In this document: piece after piece, positions 29,638 through 38,725 of the stretch
How positions within the stretch are numbered: the stretch's first letter is position 1
Layout of the letters: each line of letters opens with the position of its first letter
Source of the DNA: Desulfuromonas sp. KJ2020
GTDB lineage: Bacteria; Desulfobacterota; Desulfuromonadia; Desulfuromonadales; SZUA-540
Direction: 5' to 3'
Assembly: GCF_024197615.1 (NCBI RefSeq)
Contig: NZ_JAKUKE010000001.1
Span: 456,463 to 520,462, forward strand
DNA length: 64,000 nucleotides
Made by a program: the position numbers and the translations under genes
The notes under the pieces: generated by a model
What the model was told of the DNA's origin: nothing
Seen by the model: only the letters and a program-made list of their open reading frames with translations
Databases searched by the model: none

Positions 29638-31499
29638 CCCACTCCACACTGCTGCTCATACCCCTGGCGCCGCTTATGGGGGGAATCCTCAATGTGCTTT
29701 TCGGCAGGCTCCTACCGCGCCGTCTGAGCGAATTTCTGGCCGTGGCCGGGGTAGCCGCAAGCGCTCTGCTGACCCTGGCCGCCTGGCCCCTGGCCAGCGA
29801 GGGCACCCGGGTCACTCTCTTCACCTGGCTGCAGAGCGGTCCCCTGCAGGTCCCTTTCGAGCTCCTTTTCGATCCTCTCTCTGCCCCCATGGCGCTCATG
29901 GTGACCGCTGTTTCTACCCTGATCCACCTCTATGCTATCGGCTATATGCAGGGCGAGGAGGGCTATGCCCGCTTTTTCGCCCTCCTCAACCTGTTCGTCT
30001 TCGCCATGCTGCTCATTGTTCTGGCCGACAACCTGCTGGTCCTCTTCCTCGGCTGGGAGGGGGTGGGATTCTGTTCCTACGCCCTCATCGGCTTCTGGTA
30101 TCGGCAGGAGAAGAACGCCAATGCCGGACGCAAGGCTTTCCTCGTCACCCGCGTCGGCGATGTCTTTCTCGGCATCGCCATCCTCTGGCTGTTTCACCTT
30201 TTTGGCACGCTCTCCATCAGCGCCATTAACAGCCAGGCCACCGGACTCGCCGCCGGACTCGCCACGCCCCTGGTCGTTCTGCTTCTATTGGGCGCCTGCG
30301 GCAAGTCGGCCCAGCTTCCTCTCATGACCTGGCTCCCCGACGCCATGGCCGGCCCCACTCCGGTCTCGGCCCTCATTCATGCCGCCACCATGGTCACCGC
30401 CGGCGTCTACCTGCTTTGCCGCTTCTTTCCCCTCGTCAGCCTGTCAGCCACCGGCATGGCCCTGATCAGCGCCGTCGGCGCTCTGACCGCCTTTTATGCC
30501 GCCACCTGCGCCCTGGCCCAGCGGGAGATCAAAAAGGTGCTGGCCTACTCCACCATGAGTCAGGTCGGCTACATGTTCCTCGGGGTCGGCTCAGGGGCGG
30601 TCGCCGGCGCCATGTTTCATCTCTTCACCCACGCCTTTTTCAAAGCCCTGCTGTTTATGGCGGCGGGCTGTGTGATTCACCTGTGCGCTCATGAAAACGA
30701 CATCTTCCGTATGGGGGGCCTGGCCAGAAAAAGCCCGCTGGTCTTCCTTCTTTTTCTGGCCGGGGCCCTGAGCCTGGCTGGCGCGCCGTTAAGCAGCGGC
30801 TTTTTCTCCAAGGACAGCCTGCTTGCCGCCGACTATGCGCGGCACACCCCCTTTTATGAAGCACTGTTTGTCCTGGCGGTGTTGACCGCCCTGCTGACCG
30901 CTTTTTACACCTTCCGACTGGTCTATCTCGTCTTTGCCGGGCCGGCGCGTTTTTCCCATGAACCGCATCCCCTGCCTCGCCTGATGACCTGGCCCCTGAT
31001 TCCTCTCGCGCTGGTGGCCATCGGCGGCGGCCTGATCAACCTGCCGGAATTCTACGGGGGCCATGCCTGGCTTGCTCATTTTCTCGGCTCTCTGGCCGGC
31101 ACCCCTGTTCATATCAGTCACCGGGAGGAAGGATTCATCGCCGCACTGGCCATTATCCTCTTCGCCCTTGCCTGGCTGCTGACCCGCCATCGCTATCAGG
31201 AGAATCTCCCCGCCGAGACGGGCCCGGTCTGGCGTTTTTTAGCGGCCGGTTGGCAAGCCGATGCTCTCATCCGCAAAGTCGTGCTGACGCCTTTTGCCTC
31301 TCTGGCGCGCTTTTTCTGGCAGGGGACGGATGCCGCTCTCATCGATGGCATCCTCCACAGTCTGGCCCGGGGCTGCCAGTTTAGCGGAGATCGACTCAGA
31401 GCCCTGACCAGTGGGCGGCTTTCCCATTATCTCGCCGCGGTGGCCTGGGGACTGTTGCTGATCATGCTCTTTTTTCTGCTGCAGCTGGCTCAGGGCTAG
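29634..31499 (+). CDS. nuoL: NADH-quinone oxidoreductase subunit L (antiporter-like)
   Basis: 621 residues, the usual size, with about 14-16 membrane helices. Proton-channel motifs include LFLGWEGVGFCSYALIGFWY (key Glu), KSAQLPLMTWLPDAMAGPTPVSALIHAATMVTAGVYLL and SSGFFSKDSLL. The long C-terminal helix and final TM anchor are present. 34 bases separate it from nuoM. Confidence 0.97.
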   Translation: MTHSTLLLIPLAPLMGGILNVLFGRLLPRRLSEFLAVAGVAASALLTLAAWPLASEGTRVTLFTWLQSGPLQVPFELLFDPLSAPMALMVTAVSTLIHLYAIGYMQGEEGYARFFALLNLFVFAMLLIVLADNLLVLFLGWEGVGFCSYALIGFWYRQEKNANAGRKAFLVTRVGDVFLGIAILWLFHLFGTLSISAINSQATGLAAGLATPLVVLLLLGACGKSAQLPLMTWLPDAMAGPTPVSALIHAATMVTAGVYLLCRFFPLVSLSATGMALISAVGALTAFYAATCALAQREIKKVLAYSTMSQVGYMFLGVGSGAVAGAMFHLFTHAFFKALLFMAAGCVIHLCAHENDIFRMGGLARKSPLVFLLFLAGALSLAGAPLSSGFFSKDSLLAADYARHTPFYEALFVLAVLTALLTAFYTFRLVYLVFAGPARFSHEPHPLPRLMTWPLIPLALVAIGGGLINLPEFYGGHAWLAHFLGSLAGTPVHISHREEGFIAALAIILFALAWLLTRHRYQENLPAETGPVWRFLAAGWQADALIRKVVLTPFASLARFFWQGTDAALIDGILHSLARGCQFSGDRLRALTSGRLSHYLAAVAWGLLLIMLFFLLQLAQG

Positions 31500-31533
31500 C
31501 CTAATGTTTTAAGCCTTAGCCTGACGGTTTGCT

Positions 31534-33027
31534 ATGGAGACCTCGTTGCCTTTACTTTCTCTGCTTGTGTGGCTGCCCCTGCTGGGGGCTCTGGCCTGCC
31601 TGCTGCTGCGCCCTTACGCCGGCGCCGGTCGCTGGGCCGCTCTGGCCGTGACCACCGCCGTTTTCACCCTGAACCTCTGGGCCTTTTTGGCAAGCCGCGG
31701 CCTCGACGGTTGGCTCTGGCAGGAAGATCATGCTTGGATTCCCCGCTACGGCATCCGTTACACCCTCGGCATGGACGGTCTTTCCCTGACCCTGACCCTG
31801 CTGACCGCCTTTTTGCTCATTATCGCCGTCCTGATTTCCTGGCGGCTCGACGTCCATGCGCACTTCTTCTTCTCGCTGCTGCTCTTGATCGAATGCGGCA
31901 TCATGGGAGTTTTTCTTGCCCTCGATCTGGTCCTCTTCTATCTCTTCTGGGAGGTCATGCTCATCCCCATGTTCTTTCTCATCGGCGTCTGGGGGCATGA
32001 GCGCCGCCTCTATGCCGCCGTCAAATTCTTTCTCTTTACCCTGGCCGGCAGTCTGCTCATGCTGCTGGCCATGATCACCCTCTACCTCGTCCATGGCGAC
32101 CAGACCGGTCATTACACCTTTGCATTGGCGGCCCTCGTGGGCACTGAACTGCCGCCGGGACTTTCCTGGTGGCTCTTTGGGGCCTTTTTCGCCGCTTTTG
32201 CCGTTAAGGTGCCCCTTTTTCCCCTGCACACCTGGCTGCCGGACGCCCACACCGAAGCCCCGACGGCCGGCTCCATTATCCTGGCCGGGGTGCTGCTCAA
32301 AACAGGGGTTTACGGTCTGCTCCGCTTCGGTTTTCCTCTCTTTCCCGAACCGGCCCATACCTGTCTGCCCATGTTGGGCGCCCTGGGCCTGATCGGCATT
32401 TTCTACGCCGCCTGGATCGCCTACGCCCAGAACGACGCCAAACGGCTGATCGCCTATTCCTCCGTTGCGCACATGGGGTTCGTGATTCTCGGCATAGCGG
32501 CCTGGCGCACCACGGCTATGGAGGGAAGTCTGCTGCAGATGGTCAACCACGGCATCACCACCGGCGCGCTCTTTGCACTTATCGGCATGATCGACACCCG
32601 CGCTCACACCCGCGAAATCTCTAAGCTGGGAGGGCTCTGGGCAAAGACTCCAGTTCTCAGTGCCTTTTTTCTCTTTTTTGCCCTGGCCTCCCTCGGCTTG
32701 CCCGGTCTGAACAACTTTGCCGGTGAAATTCTGATCCTGATCGGTACCTTTACCGCCCATCCTGCCTGGGCCATCCTGGGACTGGTTGGCGTGCTCTTTG
32801 CCGCCATCTACATGCTCAGGCTCGTTCAGGGCGTCCTCTGGGGGCAACCACCCAGCTCTCAGGACTGGGCGGATATTTCCTGGCGGGAGACGATCATCCT
32901 GGTGCCACTGGCCCTGCTCGTGCTCTGGCTCGGCCTCTACCCGCACCCCTTTCTTGAGGCCCTGCGAGACCCCGTCCAACGTCTGTTGCTGGGTTCCACA
33001 CTGGCTGGATTGGGAGGAATGCCATGA
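31534..33027 (+). CDS. nuoM: NADH-quinone oxidoreductase subunit M (antiporter-like)
   Basis: 497 residues, about 14 helices. LFYLFWEVMLIPMFFLIGVWG carries the key glutamate; KVPLFPLHTWLPDAHTEAPTAGSIILAGVLLKTGVYGLLR carries the channel lysine and histidines. Proton-pumping subunit. Its TGA overlaps the nuoN ATG. Confidence 0.97.
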   Translation: METSLPLLSLLVWLPLLGALACLLLRPYAGAGRWAALAVTTAVFTLNLWAFLASRGLDGWLWQEDHAWIPRYGIRYTLGMDGLSLTLTLLTAFLLIIAVLISWRLDVHAHFFFSLLLLIECGIMGVFLALDLVLFYLFWEVMLIPMFFLIGVWGHERRLYAAVKFFLFTLAGSLLMLLAMITLYLVHGDQTGHYTFALAALVGTELPPGLSWWLFGAFFAAFAVKVPLFPLHTWLPDAHTEAPTAGSIILAGVLLKTGVYGLLRFGFPLFPEPAHTCLPMLGALGLIGIFYAAWIAYAQNDAKRLIAYSSVAHMGFVILGIAAWRTTAMEGSLLQMVNHGITTGALFALIGMIDTRAHTREISKLGGLWAKTPVLSAFFLFFALASLGLPGLNNFAGEILILIGTFTAHPAWAILGLVGVLFAAIYMLRLVQGVLWGQPPSSQDWADISWRETIILVPLALLVLWLGLYPHPFLEALRDPVQRLLLGSTLAGLGGMP

Positions 33028-34451
33028 CCCTGACGGAACTGCACGCCCTGGTTCCGGTCCTGCTGCTGGCGGCCGGGGCCGTGGCCCTGCTACTGGCCGG
33101 AGCCTGGAAGGCGTCCTATGTCACCGCCATGACGTACGGCGTCCTCATCGCGCTGGGCGGGGGCGTCATCGCCCTATTTTATGACCCTGGCGCTGGTTTG
33201 GTGGGGTTTGGCCTTTTCACCTTCGACCGCTACAGCCGCTTTTTCGCGATTCTCTGGTCGGCCGCCGCGGCTTTGACCTTGCTCATGTCCTTCCGTTACG
33301 GGAAATATCGCTCCTTTATGGGAGGAGAATATGCCGCTCTGATTCTTTTTGCCGCAGCCGGCATGATCCTGCTGTCCAGCGCTTCCTCCTTCGTGGGTCT
33401 GTTTCTTGGCCTGGAAACTTTCACTCTTGTCTTTTACATCCTCATCGCCTTCCACAAAGGCTCGTCCCTGGGGGCAGAGGCCGGCCTTAAATACCTGATC
33501 ATGGGGGGAGTGGCCACCGGGCTGCTGGCCATGGGGATCGCCCTCATCTATGCCGCCACCGGCACCTTCCATTTCGATCAGGCTGCCTTCATACCGAGCG
33601 GCGACCAGGCCCTGCGTCCCCTGCTCCTCGCCGGCTGGGCTCTGCTGCTGGGTGGCCTTGGATTCAAAACGTCCCTGGTTCCTTTTCACCTCTGGACCCC
33701 CGACGTCTACGAGGGGGCGCCCCCGCCGGTAGCCGCCCTGCTGGCTACCGGTTCCAAAGGGGCCGTCTTCGCCGCGCTGGTCCTGCTCTTCACCGGCAGC
33801 GATTTGACCGGCTCGCCCTTAAGCAGCCTCTTGTGGATGCTGTCTGCCCTCTCCATGGGAGCCGGTACCCTCTGCGCCCTGCGGCAGGACAGCCTCAAGC
33901 GCATGCTCGCTTACTCGTCGATCGTTCATATGGGCTACCTGCTGCTGGCCCTCCTTGCGGCCGGGAGCACCGGCTCGGGAGCCATCCTTTTCTATCTGGT
34001 CGCCTACAGCGGCGCCACCCTCGGCGCCTTCGCCGTGCTGACGGCGTTATCCCCGGCTACCGCCGAGGCGGGCTCCTACGACCATTTCCGCGGCGCCGGC
34101 TATCGGCAGCCACTGGCGGCCCTGGTCCTGCTGACCTGCATGCTCTCCCTGGCCGGCATCCCCCCGACGGCCGGCTTCATGGGCAAGTTTTCCATTTTTT
34201 ACGCCGCCATCGAAGGAGGGTATACAGGTCTCGCCCTCATTGGTATACTCAGCTCCCTGATCTCCCTGGCTTACTATCTGCGCCCGGTCATGGTCATGTA
34301 CATGACTGGCCCAGAAGGTGGCCCGACCCCGACGAAAACGCCGTGCTCGGCCGCTGAAAAATCGGTGCTGATCATCTGCCTACTGGCCACTCTGCTGCTG
34401 GGGGTCTATCCGGGCCCGCTTTTCGATACGATCGCCCTCGTGCTGCCGTGA
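33024..34451 (+). CDS. nuoN: NADH-quinone oxidoreductase subunit N (antiporter-like)
   Basis: 475 residues, about 14 helices, with FLGLETFTLVFYILIAF (key Glu), KTSLVPFHLWTPDVYEGAPPPVAALLATGSKGAVFA and GIPPTAGFMGKFSIFYAAIEGG. Last nuo gene of the operon; two further plus-strand genes follow within 500 bases. Confidence 0.97.
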   Translation: MTLTELHALVPVLLLAAGAVALLLAGAWKASYVTAMTYGVLIALGGGVIALFYDPGAGLVGFGLFTFDRYSRFFAILWSAAAALTLLMSFRYGKYRSFMGGEYAALILFAAAGMILLSSASSFVGLFLGLETFTLVFYILIAFHKGSSLGAEAGLKYLIMGGVATGLLAMGIALIYAATGTFHFDQAAFIPSGDQALRPLLLAGWALLLGGLGFKTSLVPFHLWTPDVYEGAPPPVAALLATGSKGAVFAALVLLFTGSDLTGSPLSSLLWMLSALSMGAGTLCALRQDSLKRMLAYSSIVHMGYLLLALLAAGSTGSGAILFYLVAYSGATLGAFAVLTALSPATAEAGSYDHFRGAGYRQPLAALVLLTCMLSLAGIPPTAGFMGKFSIFYAAIEGGYTGLALIGILSSLISLAYYLRPVMVMYMTGPEGGPTPTKTPCSAAEKSVLIICLLATLLLGVYPGPLFDTIALVLP

Positions 34452-34473
34452 ACCCTGAAACTGGAGACTTTCC

Positions 34474-34872
34474 ATGGATAAACGCATCGTCCAATTCCTC
34501 AAGGCTGACACGTTCGCCGTCGCCGGCGCTTCCACCAATCGGGACAAATATGGCAACAAGGTGCTGCGCTGCTACCTGCAGAACGGTCGGAAGGCCATCC
34601 CCATCAATCCCAGGGCCACGGAAATCGAAGGAGTACCCTGCGTGTCCTCGGTGGCCAATCTTCCCGCCGAGGTAAAAAGCCTCTCCATCATCACTCCACC
34701 GAAAATCACCGAACAAGTGGTCTCTGCCGCCATCGCTCACGGCATCGAAAACATCTGGATGCAGCCAGGGGCCCAGAGTCCCGCCGCCATTGCCCAGTGC
34801 GAGGAAAACGGCATCAATGTCATTGCCGATGGCAGCTGCCTCCTCGTTGTCCTCGGTTTTCGCGATGTCTGA
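34474..34872 (+). CDS. CoA-binding domain protein (YccU-like)
   Basis: 132 residues consisting of one Rossmann-type CoA-binding domain: FAVAGASTNRDKYGNKVLRCYLQNGRKAIPINPR, then KSLSIITPPKITEQVV and ENIWMQPGAQS, ending in a Cys-containing strand (GSCLLVVLGF). Family members bind CoA or a nucleotide and are of uncertain function, often linked to redox or sulfur stress. GGAG stands seven to nine bases before the ATG. It is 22 bases after nuoN, so it is possibly co-transcribed. Confidence 0.88.
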   Translation: MDKRIVQFLKADTFAVAGASTNRDKYGNKVLRCYLQNGRKAIPINPRATEIEGVPCVSSVANLPAEVKSLSIITPPKITEQVVSAAIAHGIENIWMQPGAQSPAAIAQCEENGINVIADGSCLLVVLGFRDV

Positions 34873-34912
34873 ACAATGGATGCGCTGACCCTTTACCGCC
34901 GATAGCATCGCC

Positions 34913-35947
34913 ATGAAAAGATCCGTACTATCCGTTCTGGCCGGCCTGGTGATTCTGGCCGGGCTGGCCGTTCTGATCCTGCGTTATTCCGATCCATCGC
35001 CTGCGGTGCGGCAATTTTCCGGGCTGACCATGGGGACCACGTTTACGGTCACTCTGGCCGGAGACATCCAAGCCCCCACCCTCGAGGCCGTCAAGCAGGA
35101 ATCCTTTGCCATCCTTGAAGACATCAATCAGCAGATGTCTACCTATTTGCCCACCTCCGAGGTGAGCCGTTTCAACGAGGCCCAGACGACGGAATGGATG
35201 CCCGTTTCGGCCGCGACGGCTGAAGTAGTCGATCTGGCACTGCGCATTGGCGCCGAGACCGCCGGTGCTTTTGATATTACCATCGGTCCCCTCGTCGATC
35301 TGTGGGGATTCGGCCCCGCTCCCCGTCCCGTCCTGGTCCCCTCAGCCACCGCCATCACCCATCTGCTGTCGACCATCGGTTATCAAAAGATCGAATGTCG
35401 CCTGATGCCGCCCAGCCTCCGCAAGATTGATCCACGACTGCGCATCGACCTCTCTGCCATTGCCAAAGGTTACGCCGCCGACCGTGTCGCCGCCCATCTC
35501 CTCTCTCGTGGCCTGCACGATTTTATTGTCGAAGTCGGCGGGGAAGTCGTGGTTAGAGGAGTCAAGGGGCCGCAAATGCCCTGGCGCCTCGGTATCGAAT
35601 CGCCCTTGACAGACCGCCGGCAGGTAGGTGAAGTGCTTTATCTGCGGGATATGGCCATGGCCACCTCTGGGGATTATCGCAACTACTATGAAATTGAGGG
35701 ACGTCGCTATTCGCACACCATCGATCCGCGCACAGGATACCCCATAGACCACACCCTGGCCTCTGTCACCATTCTCGAGCCTTCCTGCGCCCGTGCCGAT
35801 GCCCTGGCAACTGCTTTGATGGTGCTTGGACCCAAGGAGGCCCAGGACTTCGCCGAGCGGGCCGACATTGCGGCCCTGCTGATTGTGAAAACACCGCAAG
35901 GCTTTGTTGAAAAAGCCTCCAAAGCCTTCCTGGCGGTATCCCCGTAA
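34913..35947 (+). CDS. apbE: FAD:protein FMN transferase, membrane-anchored
   Basis: 344 residues with an N-terminal hydrophobic anchor (about 5-24) and the ApbE domain (about 35-340): TMGTTFTVT, FDITIGPLVDLWGFGP, SAIAKGYAADRVAAHLL, GGEVVVRGVKG, ATSGDYRNYYEIEGRRYSHTIDPRTGYPI. It transfers FMN from FAD to a Thr/Ser of exported flavoproteins such as NqrC, RnfG or FMN-bind domain proteins, on the outer face of the membrane. No obvious FMN-bind target lies in this window. It follows the CoA-binding gene by 40 bases and ends at a bidirectional terminator shared with sfrA. Confidence 0.94.
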   Translation: MKRSVLSVLAGLVILAGLAVLILRYSDPSPAVRQFSGLTMGTTFTVTLAGDIQAPTLEAVKQESFAILEDINQQMSTYLPTSEVSRFNEAQTTEWMPVSAATAEVVDLALRIGAETAGAFDITIGPLVDLWGFGPAPRPVLVPSATAITHLLSTIGYQKIECRLMPPSLRKIDPRLRIDLSAIAKGYAADRVAAHLLSRGLHDFIVEVGGEVVVRGVKGPQMPWRLGIESPLTDRRQVGEVLYLRDMAMATSGDYRNYYEIEGRRYSHTIDPRTGYPIDHTLASVTILEPSCARADALATALMVLGPKEAQDFAERADIAALLIVKTPQGFVEKASKAFLAVSP

Positions 35948-36012
35948 TCATTTCACGACTCAATAAGGTGATAACGGATTCCAGCCGCTCCTTCCTTCCG
36001 GCTGTTCACCAC

Positions 36013-36051
36013 AAAAAAAGCCCCGGACCGCTGAGCGTCCGGGGCTTTTTT
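36013..36051. terminator. Bidirectional terminator between apbE and sfrA
   Basis: A 15-bp stem (36014-36028 with 36037-36051; core AGCCCCGGAC/GTCCGGGGCT) flanked by A/T runs on both sides separates convergent genes. It is 65 bases after apbE and 19 bases after sfrA. Confidence 0.92.
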
Positions 36052-36070
36052 GTGTTTTGACCGATGAGAA

Positions 36071-38638
36071 TCAGGCTTTTCGAATCTCGACCTTGGTCAG
36101 ATTCTGCCCCTGGGGCATGACCTGCTGGATATTCAGATCAGCAAAATGATAGGTGGCAAAGAGCAGGTTTTCGGGTACCTGGCTGGTCAGGTGAACCTGG
36201 CCCGTGGCCGCACCCGCCGTCGAAACAACCTGAACCTTCTCCCCGTCATTCACCTGCAGGGCCGCTGCCGTAGCCGGGTTCATCTCGACCCGGCCTTCGG
36301 GGGCGATTTCAAGATTGGCCGGGCTATGGGTGGTCAACAGGTCAAAGTGGAAGAGATTCTTGCCAACGAGGAGCTGCAGCCCCTCTCCAACTTCAGCCTG
36401 GGAGGCCGCGACGAATTGCAGGCTCTTCTCTTCGGGTGCGAAGGGCAGCTTCCGGCAGGGCTGGCACAACCCCTCACCGGCAAAGCAGAGATCGCCGTAG
36501 AGACTGGTGAGCTCCTTGGCCTCCCGCAGCAGCGCCTCCGTATTAATCTGGTCTGTGCGCCGGCCGACGCGGTTGTACAGCTCGGCCAGGATGCTCCAAT
36601 CCTCACGGGCTTCGCCGACAGGGTCAATAGCCTGCCCCAGGCAGCTGATGCGCCCATCCAGCGCGGTGACGCTCCCGGTCTTTTCGGCGAAGGAAGTACC
36701 GGGCAGCACCACATGGGCCAGCTTGGTGAGTTCGCTCTCAAAAATGTCCTGAACAACCAGGAGATCGAGTTTTTTCAGCGCCTTGCGCCAGCGGGCACTT
36801 TCGGGATAGGAGACCAGCGGGTTGGTCGCGGCCAGATAGAGTGCGCGGATGTTGCCCTTTTCGATCTGTTCCAGCATCTGCAGGGCATTAAAGCCTTCCT
36901 GCGGCAGCGCCGTACGCCAGGCGACATCGAACTTGCCGCGGGCCGCACTGTAATCCTGGAAACCGGGCAGAAACTCAGGGCAGACGCCCATATCGAGAAG
37001 CCCCTGCATATTCCCTTCCTCGCACACCGGAAAGAGGCCACCAAGGTCGCCATGCAGCGCGCCACAGACCAGGGCCAGCGAAACAATCGCCCGGGTCTTG
37101 TCGCCAGAGTTGGCCGAGGTGAGAACATCCCGTCCAAAGATGACGGAGACACTTTTTGCTTTGCCGAGGTGCTCGGCCGCCTCCTCCAGAAGCTGCCGGG
37201 AGACCCCCGTCACGTGAACCGCTTTCTCGAGGTCAACCGCAGCCAGCGTCTGCTTCAGGTCATCAAGATTGCTGACAAAGCGGTTAAGGTAGTCTTCGTC
37301 CGCCAGGCCCTTATCCAGAATCAGGCGGGCCAGGGCATAGGCCAGCGTCACTTCACTGCCAGGCGTGTAGCCCAGAAAGGTGTTGGAATGACGACGCAGT
37401 TTGACGGAACGCATATTGGCCACCACCAGAGGCGCGTCATTCTTGCGGCAGGCTTTTTCGATCTGCCAATCAACGGCGGGAGCCTCGGCCGTCACATCGG
37501 CGCCGAAAACCAATACCGCCTTAGAGCCCCCAATTTTACCAAGGGCATTGCTGCTGCCCGCATAACCGAGCATCTCCCGCAGGGCCTTGTAGGCCTCCAG
37601 GACGCCAAAGCGGGAAGCCGAGTCGATATTGTTGGACCCGATGGCGACGCGGAAGAATTTCTGGAACAGGTAATTCTCTTCGTTGGTCAGGCGGCCGGAG
37701 GCCAGGCCGGCAATGGCGGCAGGACCCGACTCCTGGCAAATCTGGTGAATTTTATCGGCGACCGCACCAAGAGCCTTGTCCCAGGGGACGTGCACGCCGT
37801 AATCCGTATCCTTCAAGGTAGGGCGCTGCAACCGCTGGGGCGCATGAATGAAAGCATGGCCGAAGAAGCCGCCGGCACACAGATTGCCATTGTTGACGGT
37901 TCCTTCGTCTGCGGAAGTCAGCCTGTAGACCTGGCCGTTTTTAACATTGATGTCCACCTGGCAGTGACTGCCGCAGGTTGTGCAGACGCTGGCCTTTCTG
38001 GTCATTTCCCAGGGACGGGATTTAAACTTGAAGGGCTTGGAGATCATGGTGCCGGTGGGACACACGGCGACACAGTTGCCGCAGAACTCGCAGAGATCCA
38101 GGTCCTTGTCGATAAAGGTCTTGTCACCCTTGTCATTGACGAAAAGGGCTGCGGAACCGATGGTCTCGTGGCAGACCTTGACACATTTTTCGCAGAGCAC
38201 GCAGCGGTTAGGCACCTGTTGAATCAGAGGCCAGCCGTTAATAGCCTCATGATTGACGTCCTCGGCGGCAAACGGCTGGGTCGTTACATCGAGATCGAAA
38301 CAGATGTTCTGCAGGTCGCACTCACCGGCGGCATCGCAGACCGGGCAATCCAGCGGATGGTTGACCAGCAGCAGCTGCACGATTTCCTGGCGGATTTTCC
38401 GAAGACGATCGGACTGGGTGGTAACATCCATCCCCTCGACGACCCGGGTGTTGCAGGCCGTCATCAGCTTGTCTACACCCTTGATCTCGACCACACAGAC
38501 CCGACAGGCACCCGTGGGAGACACTTTTTTCAGAAAACAGAGGGTTGGAATCTTGATGCCGACTTTTTCGGCGGCCGCCAGAATGGTGGCCCCTTTTGCT
38601 ACCTGGACATCTTTTCCGTCGATCTTGAGATTGACCAT
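36071..38638 (-). CDS. sfrA: NuoG-like iron-sulfur/molybdopterin-fold subunit, SfrA-type
   Basis: 855 residues. N-terminal [2Fe-2S] (LCFLKKVSPTGACRVC), His-Cys cluster module (CPVCDAAGECDLQ), two [4Fe-4S] clusters (CVLCEKCVKVC and CEFCGNCVAVC), a CTTCGSHC site and a long molybdopterin-oxidoreductase-like domain (about 220-855). It resembles NuoG and NADH-dependent formate dehydrogenase subunits but its partner is the GltD-like gene 87 bases upstream, which matches the SfrAB pair of Geobacter, a soluble NADPH-oxidising enzyme isolated as a Fe(III) reductase. The physiological acceptor is unsettled in the literature. ATG with AGGTG upstream. Confidence 0.85.
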   Translation of the reverse strand: MVNLKIDGKDVQVAKGATILAAAEKVGIKIPTLCFLKKVSPTGACRVCVVEIKGVDKLMTACNTRVVEGMDVTTQSDRLRKIRQEIVQLLLVNHPLDCPVCDAAGECDLQNICFDLDVTTQPFAAEDVNHEAINGWPLIQQVPNRCVLCEKCVKVCHETIGSAALFVNDKGDKTFIDKDLDLCEFCGNCVAVCPTGTMISKPFKFKSRPWEMTRKASVCTTCGSHCQVDINVKNGQVYRLTSADEGTVNNGNLCAGGFFGHAFIHAPQRLQRPTLKDTDYGVHVPWDKALGAVADKIHQICQESGPAAIAGLASGRLTNEENYLFQKFFRVAIGSNNIDSASRFGVLEAYKALREMLGYAGSSNALGKIGGSKAVLVFGADVTAEAPAVDWQIEKACRKNDAPLVVANMRSVKLRRHSNTFLGYTPGSEVTLAYALARLILDKGLADEDYLNRFVSNLDDLKQTLAAVDLEKAVHVTGVSRQLLEEAAEHLGKAKSVSVIFGRDVLTSANSGDKTRAIVSLALVCGALHGDLGGLFPVCEEGNMQGLLDMGVCPEFLPGFQDYSAARGKFDVAWRTALPQEGFNALQMLEQIEKGNIRALYLAATNPLVSYPESARWRKALKKLDLLVVQDIFESELTKLAHVVLPGTSFAEKTGSVTALDGRISCLGQAIDPVGEAREDWSILAELYNRVGRRTDQINTEALLREAKELTSLYGDLCFAGEGLCQPCRKLPFAPEEKSLQFVAASQAEVGEGLQLLVGKNLFHFDLLTTHSPANLEIAPEGRVEMNPATAAALQVNDGEKVQVVSTAGAATGQVHLTSQVPENLLFATYHFADLNIQQVMPQGQNLTKVEIRKA

Positions 38639-38725
38639 GGACTCATCACCTTTGGTTTATCTGGGCAGCCCCTTCACCGAACCCTGACAGCGCGTAAACC
38701 CAGGGCACGTTCTTGAGGGCCATGA

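Noticed and set aside
31552-32979. 475-codon minus-strand frame opposite nuoM
   Set aside because: Polar, Gln/Gly/Lys-rich mirror of a membrane protein, no start signal.
36146-38716. 856-codon open frame on the plus strand opposite sfrA
   Set aside because: It is the antisense of a gene with clear Fe-S motifs, has no ribosome site and no family-like sequence; GC-rich third positions create such mirror frames.
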